DNA of 24,666 nt from Candidatus Izemoplasma sp. (GTDB taxonomy: Bacteria; Bacillota_I; Bacilli_A; Izemoplasmatales; Izemoplasmataceae). The stretch is taken from NCBI GenBank assembly GCA_021736285.1, contig JAIPGE010000001.1:1-24666 (forward strand), given 5' to 3'. Below are positions 6,577 to 13,990 of the stretch, piece after piece. The notes beneath the pieces were generated by a model. That model saw only the letters and a program-made list of their open reading frames with translations. It had not been told where the DNA came from and searched no databases. Both the position numbers and the translations under genes were made by a program. Position 1 is the first letter of the stretch. The number at the start of each line of letters is the position of its first letter.

Positions 6577-7510
6577 TATTTTGGCTCCTAACTATGTGCT
6601 CGTGTAAATCATCTAATAGTTGATTGGTTTCTTCAAAAGAGTTAATCACACACCCGCAAGCGAGTGCATGGCCTCCGCCACCATATTGTTTTGCAATATC
6701 AACAATTGGCGTTTCTTTACTGCGTAACTCAACCATAATGCCTACTTCATCTTCTGTAAAATTAACCCAGGCGTCAATCCCTTTAATTCCACTCATTTGA
6801 TTGACCATGGCACGTGAGACTGTAAAGGTTGAGACATTATATTCTTTTGTAACATCCATTGAGTTTTCCATATACGCAATATGGTCTCTATAAATCTTGA
6901 AGTTATTAATAAAGTATCCTTTTAATTTTTTAAAATTCAACTCTTCTGTGTATAAGTTTTCATAAATCCATTGTAATGCGCCACCCCGTCTTAATAAAAA
7001 GGCTGATATTTCTAATGTATCTGCTTGAGTATTTGAATATAAAAAGCGGCCACTGTCTGTAATAATACCCGCAAGGAACGCTGTTGCTGCTTGGGCATTA
7101 AATTGTAAATTGTAATCCGTTAGGATATCAACAATCATTTCGGCACAGGCAATCTTGCTTGAATCAATGTGGGCAACACACTCAATATTTGGTGTATTTA
7201 AATGATGATCTAGGATCAATACTTCATCAGCTAATTCATAGCGATGATCACTAATCATTTGTTTGACACAGACATCAACAATAATAGCAAGTGCACCATC
7301 ATAAACGTCATCTTCAATATGATCCATATCCCCTAAAAATGAAAACACGTTTTCATCGCCAACAGCGTAGACTTGTTTTTCTGGATAATTGAGTTCGATC
7401 ACATGTTTTAAACCGAGTTGGCTTCCATAGGCATCCCCATCTGGATTGTTGTGTCGATGAATGATGATTGTGCTGTATTGTTCGATTAATTTTATAACAG
7501 TTTCTTTCAT
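6569..7510 (-). CDS. DHH/DHHA1 phosphoesterase, NrnA-like (copy 2)
   Basis: Paralogue of the next gene, 313 residues from the chosen ATG at 7510. An in-frame GTG at 7519 lies within the AGGGGTG ribosome site, so the ATG three codons on is preferred. It has the DHH-family motifs NNPDGDAYG, VDVC, LDHHL and ITDSGRF, and a DHHA1 tail with GGGGHALACG. It is clearly related to the downstream copy but diverged through most of its length, with a different loop after motif I and a Cys-rich end of the DHHA1 motif. The two genes overlap by 8 bp and share a promoter and a terminator. Two different NrnA-like enzymes in one operon suggest either a heteromer or split substrate ranges, which sequence alone does not decide. 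Confidence 0.9.
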   Translation of the reverse strand: MKETVIKLIEQYSTIIIHRHNNPDGDAYGSQLGLKHVIELNYPEKQVYAVGDENVFSFLGDMDHIEDDVYDGALAIIVDVCVKQMISDHRYELADEVLILDHHLNTPNIECVAHIDSSKIACAEMIVDILTDYNLQFNAQAATAFLAGIITDSGRFLYSNTQADTLEISAFLLRRGGALQWIYENLYTEELNFKKLKGYFINNFKIYRDHIAYMENSMDVTKEYNVSTFTVSRAMVNQMSGIKGIDAWVNFTEDEVGIMVELRSKETPIVDIAKQYGGGGHALACGCVINSFEETNQLLDDLHEHIVRSQNNG

Positions 7511-7536
7511 CCTTTTCACCCCTAATATAACATTAC

Positions 7537-7566
7537 ATTATACCATAAATCCATGGTTTCCTGTAA
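7537..7566 (-). promoter_or_regulatory. Promoter of the DHH operon
   Basis: -10 TATAAT (7537-7542) preceded by TGG (extended -10), 18-base spacer, -35 TTACAG (7561-7566). The first bases after the -10 are shared with the importer-operon promoter at 18377-18391. Confidence 0.65.
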
Positions 7567-7588
7567 GCATTATTTGAAGATTTATGGT
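7542..7588. repeat. Perfect 10-bp inverted repeat around the DHH promoter
   Basis: ACCATAAATC (7542-7551) and GATTTATGGT (7579-7588), 27 bp apart, flank the -35 and touch the -10. It starts 3 bases downstream of the preceding nuclease gene's stop, so it is either an operator or part of that gene's 3' hairpin. No T-run follows it on the minus strand. Confidence 0.45.
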
Positions 7589-7591
7589 GTT

Positions 7592-8728
7592 TTAATTCCA
7601 ACGATTATAATTGGGTTGATCGTTTTCATAATCCCAATAATAATCTAATAAATTACTCCATTGTCCCCGTTCGTTTAGAATCGCATCATCTTCCGCAATA
7701 TGCATCCATGCATTATATGTATAATCCCCATAACTTAAGTCTTCTCCTGCGCCAAATTCATATTTTACTTGAGCAAGACCTTGTCTAACGACCATATAAT
7801 TCAATAAGAAATAATCGGTTTCTCCTGGTAACTGTATCCAAATCCAACCAAGTAATCTACCATGGGTGTCTAATAGCCCATCACCAGGGTCGGTTTGGAT
7901 GGCAATCTTTTCAGCTTCTTCTAACAAGGAACAGGTATACACACTTGCTGGTTTTCCCCATTCTTCTTCACCACCGGGATAGGTTTCTTCGGTATCCATA
8001 TTCAAAAACCGAACACTTTTGGCACTACTTTGAATAGCATCATAGATATCATCTGGATAATGAAAGCGAGCAGTATCTCCATCTGTACAAGAAAGTAATG
8101 TCACTTCAAAAGCCCCACCACGGGGATTTAAGTATGACTGTTCAAATAAACTTTCATCTAATAACGGACCATTATAATCTAACTCTAATGGACTAAAATA
8201 GGTATCTGTGGTTTCACGAACATACGCGTATACTTTGATCCCCACTGCACTGATTGGATCATATAAATCTCCAGCTTGTTGTTCGCCAACATATCCAATA
8301 ACCTCGTCATCTAAAGTTTCGTCACTTGTCTCAACATATTCAAAGTAAAATGGTGCGCCTAACTCATTAAAAAGTGGGGCAATATCAGCAAAAGTCAGTC
8401 CCGTTAAGACTGGCAGTTCAATCCAATCATCTGTGTATACTGGATAAATAACAACCGTAACACTTTCTTCAGTATTCACCATATCACCGATTGAATGGTC
8501 TTGGTACATCATGAAGATTCCTTCAAGATCATCTACTTGATCTTCTGCATACACTATCTCATATGTTACATCAAGTCGTTCTAACTCTGTACGAACTTGA
8601 ATTTCTGTCTTATCATTTAAATTAGGCAATAACACCCAATCGTTACTTTGGTTATCCGGTACGTCTTCACACCCGTATAATCCAATTATTCCTAGTACGA
8701 TTAATACCACTACTATAACCTTTTTCAT
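7592..8728 (-). CDS. Secreted lipoprotein nuclease: two PASTA-like repeats plus SNase domain
   Basis: Predicted cell-surface thermonuclease-type phosphodiesterase. The signal peptide ends in a lipobox with Cys20. Two PASTA-like repeats follow: about 31-96 (LPNLNDKTEIQVRTELE ... GDMVNTEESVTVVIY) and about 102-171 (LPVLTGLTFADIAPLF). The SNase domain is about 207-357. It keeps D216/D218 in DGDT, R240, D245, E248 and R291, equivalent to staphylococcal nuclease D19/D21, R35, D40, E43 and R87, so it is probably active and Ca-dependent. Cys214 and Cys266 match a Cys pair in the other nuclease here. GAGGTGAG ribosome site; own promoter; no T-run terminator visible before the DHH operon. Normally PASTA repeats are found on Ser/Thr kinases and penicillin-binding proteins; on a nuclease they may bind the cell surface or substrate (inference). 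Confidence 0.9.
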   Translation of the reverse strand: MKKVIVVVLIVLGIIGLYGCEDVPDNQSNDWVLLPNLNDKTEIQVRTELERLDVTYEIVYAEDQVDDLEGIFMMYQDHSIGDMVNTEESVTVVIYPVYTDDWIELPVLTGLTFADIAPLFNELGAPFYFEYVETSDETLDDEVIGYVGEQQAGDLYDPISAVGIKVYAYVRETTDTYFSPLELDYNGPLLDESLFEQSYLNPRGGAFEVTLLSCTDGDTARFHYPDDIYDAIQSSAKSVRFLNMDTEETYPGGEEEWGKPASVYTCSLLEEAEKIAIQTDPGDGLLDTHGRLLGWIWIQLPGETDYFLLNYMVVRQGLAQVKYEFGAGEDLSYGDYTYNAWMHIAEDDAILNERGQWSNLLDYYWDYENDQPNYNRWN

Positions 8729-8753
8729 ACGCTCACCTCGAGTCTAACGTATC

Positions 8754-8781
8754 ATTATATCACAAAAACAGTAAAATCAAA
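8754..8781 (-). promoter_or_regulatory. Promoter of the PASTA-SNase gene
   Basis: -10 TATAAT (8754-8759) preceded by TGA (extended -10), 16-base spacer, -35 TTTGAT (8776-8781), just beyond the upstream terminator. Confidence 0.6.
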
Positions 8782-8782
8782 C

Positions 8783-8812
8783 AAAAAAACACCACTTTTG
8801 CAAGTGGTGTTT
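8783..8812 (-). terminator. Intrinsic terminator ending the importer/nuclease operon
   Basis: Nine-bp stem ACACCACTT/AAGTGGTGT with a 4-base loop, followed by seven T on the transcript strand, 14 bases after the stop of the 1222-residue gene. Confidence 0.92.
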
Positions 8813-8825
8813 AAGTGTTGAACTA

Positions 8826-11800
8826 TTATTCTGTATGACTTCCGATATAATCAAATGTATCTTGATCATATACATCCCATTCACCTGGTGTCCAAGTTGC
8901 ATTTGGTGCACCAGAATTACGAACTAATGTGTTATTCTGGGTAGATCCAGTTCCAACTGTCCAATATATATCTTCACCAACAACACCAATGACGTCAACA
9001 ACTGTACCATTATTAACTAATTCAAGTGCATCATTACCATTAAAGTAAGTAATATTTGATACGACATCACCTTCATCAGCTATTGCGGCAACTGCACTGC
9101 TATTATAGATAACGTAAACGTCACCTGCAGCAATTGTTACATCAGATAAATCTAATGTTTGACTAGGACTCGTTCCACCATTTGAATATAATAATATTTC
9201 ATATCCAGTTAGTGTCACAGGTACTGTATTTGGATTATAGAGTTCAACAGCTTTGTTACTGCTACCTCCCTCAATATATTCCGAAATATAAATTTCTGAT
9301 AAATTTACATAAGCAGGAACGGTTACAGTTGATGTTACAGTTGATGTTTGATCATCGACAGTAACAGTAGCTGTTAAGGTTACGGTTGCATCCGCTTCAC
9401 CTTCAGCAGGTTGTGTCACTGTACCATCTGTTGCGATAACTGTTTCATCACTGCTTGCCCATGTAATAACAGCATCAAAATCTTCTAATGTTGTAGGTAA
9501 ATCTAAATCGCCTGTTGTAGTTACGCCATCAAAATCTGCGTAGTGTTCAGCAACTACTACATTTTGAGCATCTAAGAACATTGGTGTAACTGCACCAATA
9601 CGAACATTGCCATAATAATCTACTTTGTTTACATTAAATTCGAAACGTAATGTAGTATTAAGTGCAAAAAGTTCAATATATGGTGCCCAATCAGATGCTT
9701 TCATGACGATATCTTTGGTTGCGCTACCTTCAAATACGATGTAACCAAATCCATCATCATACTCGATGACTTTAAGGTTCATAATGAGGCGTTCACTAGC
9801 GTAATCAGATGTGTTATTTGCTAAAGTTAATGCATTAACACTTGGTTGTACATAAACTGTATTACCAGTTGATCTGATTTCAACTAATTCCCAACTTTCT
9901 AGCTGAATTGTATCATCATAAATATCTACCGATCCACGTAATACAACTTCATCACCGATATTTGCTTGTAATACATCGCTCCAATCATATAATGATAAGG
10001 CTGTTCCATCTGGATCTTGAATTTGTGCATTGCCATCTTTATCAAAGCCAGTTACAACCCCAACCACAAATACATCAATTGGATCAGTGTCAGCAGCTAC
10101 TGCTGCTGCATAATCAGCTAATACATCAGTAACTGTATCTGGTTGTTCAACATCATTGGCATCTGCAACAGTAACATCAAATGTTCTTGTTACTGTTTCT
10201 GTACCTACTGTAACTGTGACTGTTAATGTGACAGCTGTTTCACTACCATTAACCATTGAAACGGTCCCATCAGTTGCGATGACTGCTTCATTAGTACTTG
10301 CCCACGCCATTGTAGCAGCAGGATCAGTATTGGCTGTTGGTAAGTCTAAGTTGCCAGTAACATAGTCAGGTAATTCAAGTGCGTCAGCTAATGCTTGTGC
10401 AATACCTGCATCTGGATATGTATAAGTAGACGCATCAGCAGCTACTTCTGTGATATCTGCAGCAACACCATTGAATAAGACAGAACCATCTTGATATGGA
10501 ATAACTGTCAATGTGATAACTTTACCTTCTAATGCAGCAACGTCATCTGCGTTTGAACGATAGTAAACTTTTACTTTATCGCCAGTTGCACCGTAAATTA
10601 CAGCATCATCGTAGTCACCTTCAAGAACAACTTCACCAGTAATTGTAACTGGTTGTCCTTTAAGAACTGCGCCACTGTTAATACCTTCAACAGTACCATC
10701 TATAATTGTAGGATAAGCAGCATCAGCAGTTTCATCAATATCATATTCGATAGGATTTGCTTGTAATAATCCACCATAAGCACCTAAATATCCTAAGATT
10801 GTGATTTCATCGCCAGGTGCTAAATCATCTGATGTTAAATAATCATTAGCTGTATCATCATCATCTGTAAAGCTACTACCTGCATAAACGAATAAGAATC
10901 CATCACCTGAAGTAATGTAAAATCCGTAGTGTGCTTCTTCATAAACATAACCAGTAACTTCGAAGTATGATCCAACTTCCATTGCACTTACTTCTGCAGC
11001 ATTACTGTTAATAGGAACAACAACTTCAAATGTTGCAGTAGCTGTTTCAGTACCTTTTGTTGCGGTACCAGTAAATGTGACAGTTACAGTTTCAGTTGCA
11101 CGTGCAACAAATGTACCATCATCAGCAAAAACATCAGTATTACTACTTGTCCAACCGCTATAAGTTGAACCATTATTACCTGTTGTAGGTAATGTAATTG
11201 TTGCAACTGCGACACTTGGTGCAACAGGGTTTGCATCTTGATCAGCAACAACTGCTTCAGCATCAGTTAATGGTGCATCCATAATGTCATCAGTTGTTCC
11301 ATCAAAGGCAATTAATACGCCGTTGCGACTATGCTCAGTATAGTAAATAATATCAACGGTAACTTTGACACCTACTTTATCATAAAGGGCATCTAAGCTA
11401 TCTGATAAACTACTGTAGTAGAATAATAATTTGTCGTCTCCGTCTTCGATGAATAACGAATCATATCCATCTGCATTTTGACCTTCAACTAATGTTCCTG
11501 AAACACGGTAGATCATACCATGAACAAGTGGATCAGAAGAATCTAATGCCAAGACTTCAGCGACTGTTTTTTCGATTGGTGCTAGATCATTTGTACCATC
11601 ACCAGCAGTAACGATTTCTTCTTCAATAACATCACTGATTTGGAACAATGTATTATATTTAGCATATAATCCTTTAACATATACTTCATCACCAATTGTT
11701 AAATCTAATGAACTTGATGGGTTATACACACCAAATGCATTCGTTCCATCAGTTAAGAAATATCCACCATCGAATAATCCGCTAACAGTTCCTTGGAAAC

Positions 11801-12494
11801 TGACTGTGTTTCCTAATGTTTCAGTTACGATATTAGCAACAACTGTATACGCATTTGTCGCAGCTTCTTCAGCAACAATAATGTCAAATTCTTTAGTTGT
11901 TGAAGCATCGTTTAATGTAATTGTTGCCGTTAAGGTAACTGACGCATTTCCTTCACCAGCGGCAGGTTGTGTCACTGTACCATCATCAGTCACTACTTCA
12001 GTATTTCCAGATGACCAAGTAACCGTCGTTCCATTTGCACCAGTTGCTGGTAACGTGAAACTAGATGAAACGATTCCCGTTACTGGTAAGAGTAACGCTT
12101 GTTTTGCTAACATGACTTTATCTAAATCTGTGACTTCATCAGCAGCAAGTACGGTAACCTCAAATGTTTGTGTTAAGGTTTGATCCATTAACGATACATA
12201 TGCGGTTAATGTTACATCTTTGTCACCTTCATAATTCATTGGACGTGTGACAGTTCCATCATTCGCGATTACGTCTGTATCGCTTGATTCCCATGTGATT
12301 TCAACCTCATTTACTTCTGTGGTTGGTAGCACTAAATCTTCGCTTGTCGTACTCGGAATAGCAAGTGCATCAACAGCTTCGTTGATCATCTCCAATACTT
12401 CTTGTGTGGTTGGTCCATCATCGGTTGGATTACATCCTGCCAATGTGACTGCACCAAGTACAACTAACACAAATGTTAATAATTTTTTAAGCAT
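8826..12494 (-). CDS. Giant surface lipoprotein: alternating Ig-like and paired OB-like domains with C-terminal lamin-tail domain
   Basis: 1222-residue lipoprotein (lipobox LAGC, Cys21), no catalytic domain seen. Five atrophied bacterial Ig-like repeats (about 30-117, 120-210, 408-495, 690-778, 975-1062) share the pattern LPTT..., W(A/S)SS(D/N)..V...DGTV. Between them lie three paired OB-like regions (about 215-400, 500-685, 785-975) of the type 'GxVxxxxDxGYFIxDGT...GDEVxxxG'. Residues 1063-1222 form a lamin-tail domain with ISEYIEGGSSNKAVELYN. Lamin-tail and OB domains of this kind are known beside catalytic domains in ExeM- and YhcR-type extracellular nucleases. The OB pair also occurs in the nuclease encoded 19 bases upstream. 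AAAGGAGG ribosome site; last gene of the operon. A likely job is holding nucleic acid, or nuclease, at the surface (inference); adhesion is an alternative. Confidence 0.88.
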   Translation of the reverse strand: MLKKLLTFVLVVLGAVTLAGCNPTDDGPTTQEVLEMINEAVDALAIPSTTSEDLVLPTTEVNEVEITWESSDTDVIANDGTVTRPMNYEGDKDVTLTAYVSLMDQTLTQTFEVTVLAADEVTDLDKVMLAKQALLLPVTGIVSSSFTLPATGANGTTVTWSSGNTEVVTDDGTVTQPAAGEGNASVTLTATITLNDASTTKEFDIIVAEEAATNAYTVVANIVTETLGNTVSFQGTVSGLFDGGYFLTDGTNAFGVYNPSSSLDLTIGDEVYVKGLYAKYNTLFQISDVIEEEIVTAGDGTNDLAPIEKTVAEVLALDSSDPLVHGMIYRVSGTLVEGQNADGYDSLFIEDGDDKLLFYYSSLSDSLDALYDKVGVKVTVDIIYYTEHSRNGVLIAFDGTTDDIMDAPLTDAEAVVADQDANPVAPSVAVATITLPTTGNNGSTYSGWTSSNTDVFADDGTFVARATETVTVTFTGTATKGTETATATFEVVVPINSNAAEVSAMEVGSYFEVTGYVYEEAHYGFYITSGDGFLFVYAGSSFTDDDDTANDYLTSDDLAPGDEITILGYLGAYGGLLQANPIEYDIDETADAAYPTIIDGTVEGINSGAVLKGQPVTITGEVVLEGDYDDAVIYGATGDKVKVYYRSNADDVAALEGKVITLTVIPYQDGSVLFNGVAADITEVAADASTYTYPDAGIAQALADALELPDYVTGNLDLPTANTDPAATMAWASTNEAVIATDGTVSMVNGSETAVTLTVTVTVGTETVTRTFDVTVADANDVEQPDTVTDVLADYAAAVAADTDPIDVFVVGVVTGFDKDGNAQIQDPDGTALSLYDWSDVLQANIGDEVVLRGSVDIYDDTIQLESWELVEIRSTGNTVYVQPSVNALTLANNTSDYASERLIMNLKVIEYDDGFGYIVFEGSATKDIVMKASDWAPYIELFALNTTLRFEFNVNKVDYYGNVRIGAVTPMFLDAQNVVVAEHYADFDGVTTTGDLDLPTTLEDFDAVITWASSDETVIATDGTVTQPAEGEADATVTLTATVTVDDQTSTVTSTVTVPAYVNLSEIYISEYIEGGSSNKAVELYNPNTVPVTLTGYEILLYSNGGTSPSQTLDLSDVTIAAGDVYVIYNSSAVAAIADEGDVVSNITYFNGNDALELVNNGTVVDVIGVVGEDIYWTVGTGSTQNNTLVRNSGAPNATWTPGEWDVYDQDTFDYIGSHTE
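9406..9428 (-). repeat. 23-bp exact DNA repeat, copy 1 (encodes the GTVTQPA motif)
   Basis: Identical to 11962-11984 within the same gene. It encodes the conserved end of the DGTVTQPA strand in two Ig-like repeats. Other copies of this motif in the gene have diverged at the DNA level. Confidence 0.75.
11962..11984 (-). repeat. 23-bp exact DNA repeat, copy 2
   Basis: Partner of 9406-9428, about 2.5 kb apart and in direct orientation. It could support slippage or recombination that changes domain number. Confidence 0.75.
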
Positions 12495-12513
12495 TCGTTG
12501 TTTCCTCCTTTTT

Positions 12514-13968
12514 TTAATTAAATTGTATGTCGTTTACATTTGTTAACATAATTTGGTACTCACTCATATAACGGCTTAGTGGTCCAGTAACATCAATCAC
12601 ATCTCCAACCGTAAATAAATCCATTGTAAGGGTGGTTGGTGCAGCTTCAGATACCCGAATGTCTACGCTATTGCCACTACTGTCTTCTGCAGTAATAGTA
12701 AACGCACCATCATTGCCTTCATATAAGCTTGTTATCGTAAGATCTTCGACTTTCAACAAACTCCCGATGTGATTCATGGTAATATCAGGAATTGTTACTA
12801 CATTGGGAGAGACCGTATTGTCACGGCTTAAAACTTGTGAATATGGCTCTCTTGTTTGATAGTTAGATACTTGTACAGCACCAGTTGCTTCATCTGGATA
12901 ATAAGTCACGGTTAGTCCTGATAATAGGACTTCGTTTCCGACAGATAAATCTGGTGCCCATGCGCGATTATAGAGGTACACGCCATAATCCCCTTGTTGG
13001 ATGAATGCTGCCCCACCTAATGTTCGCGAGACAATTCCTTGAATGGCGACTTTTGTACCGTAATACGTTTCCGCATTTGTCACCAATTCTTCAATGGTTA
13101 TTTGAACACCCTCTAAACTATAGTCATAATCAGGGTCGGTTTCACCCCAAACACGTCTGCCACTATATTGAACTTCCAAATTCACATCAAAGATCAATTG
13201 GCCATATAAGGTATCCATACTACCGCTTGCTTTTGAGTAAGCTAACTCTACCAATTCTAAATTAAGTAATCTACCATCATACCATACCCAAGCCAAATAC
13301 CGGGTATCATAACTATCCAACCGTCCTGCGGCTGGATCAGCTTGTAAGACGATCGTTTGCGCATTGGTGAGTTTGTCACAGGTAAAATCACTGGCTGCTT
13401 TTCCCCATGGTTCAAATTTGGCAGTTGATTCAGGGGTATTAATCCCTAAGAACCGGACTGAGAAATTTGTGCCATTTTCAGAGAAGAATGCGGTATCACC
13501 ATCAACACATCTCACCAACTCAACTTCACCAACACCATCAGGTAAAAAATCATATTGTTCGTAGGCAAAATCTAATGCGAGTGTGTCTGTTTCATCCGTA
13601 TTTAGTTCAATATGCTCAGGAACTTCCTCAGCAACAACTGTAAATTCATACGCTTTGGTAATCACTGTGTCCCCTTTTGTAAGGGTTAAGATTAAGGTAA
13701 CTCTCTGATTCCCATTTACATAACTAGGTATTGTAACATTCCCATCTTCATCAAGATAGTTGGGTTTATCTGAATACCACGATGCACTGACACCTTCCTC
13801 ATCAATTGTAGGTAACGTTAGATCTTCAGTTAATTCTGTTTGTTCAAATGTAATTGAAGACCGAATATCATACAATACCTCACTGTCAGATTTAGGTGTA
13901 TTACCACAGGCTGTAAGCGTAATAATCAGTATTATGAGTAAACTTCCCAAAGCAAATTTTTTAAACAT
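12514..13968 (-). CDS. Secreted lipoprotein nuclease: Ig-like, SNase, two OB-like domains
   Basis: 484-residue lipoprotein (lipobox LTAC, Cys21). Domains in order: atrophied Ig-like (about 25-115), SNase (about 145-275), two OB-like folds (about 287-385 and 390-484). The SNase part has DGDT (156-159), R172, E180 in INTPES and R223. The position equal to staphylococcal D40 (a Ca ligand) is Asn177, which I believe is a tolerated variant, so activity is likely but metal use may differ. Cys154 and Cys197 may form a disulfide, as in the other SNase here. The OB pair recalls Bacillus YhcR, a sugar-non-specific Ca-dependent nuclease that combines OB and SNase domains. The ribosome site is weak (GTGAG). 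It lies 22 bases after the binding-protein gene, so it is part of the importer operon. Confidence 0.9.
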   Translation of the reverse strand: MFKKFALGSLLIILIITLTACGNTPKSDSEVLYDIRSSITFEQTELTEDLTLPTIDEEGVSASWYSDKPNYLDEDGNVTIPSYVNGNQRVTLILTLTKGDTVITKAYEFTVVAEEVPEHIELNTDETDTLALDFAYEQYDFLPDGVGEVELVRCVDGDTAFFSENGTNFSVRFLGINTPESTAKFEPWGKAASDFTCDKLTNAQTIVLQADPAAGRLDSYDTRYLAWVWYDGRLLNLELVELAYSKASGSMDTLYGQLIFDVNLEVQYSGRRVWGETDPDYDYSLEGVQITIEELVTNAETYYGTKVAIQGIVSRTLGGAAFIQQGDYGVYLYNRAWAPDLSVGNEVLLSGLTVTYYPDEATGAVQVSNYQTREPYSQVLSRDNTVSPNVVTIPDITMNHIGSLLKVEDLTITSLYEGNDGAFTITAEDSSGNSVDIRVSEAAPTTLTMDLFTVGDVIDVTGPLSRYMSEYQIMLTNVNDIQFN

Positions 13969-13990
13969 AAAATCTCACACTTTCTTTAAT

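Noticed and set aside
11806..12183. 125-codon plus-strand frame opposite the giant lipoprotein gene
   Set aside because: Repetitive Val/Thr/Ser composition is the antisense shadow of the Ig-like repeats; no ribosome site or family.
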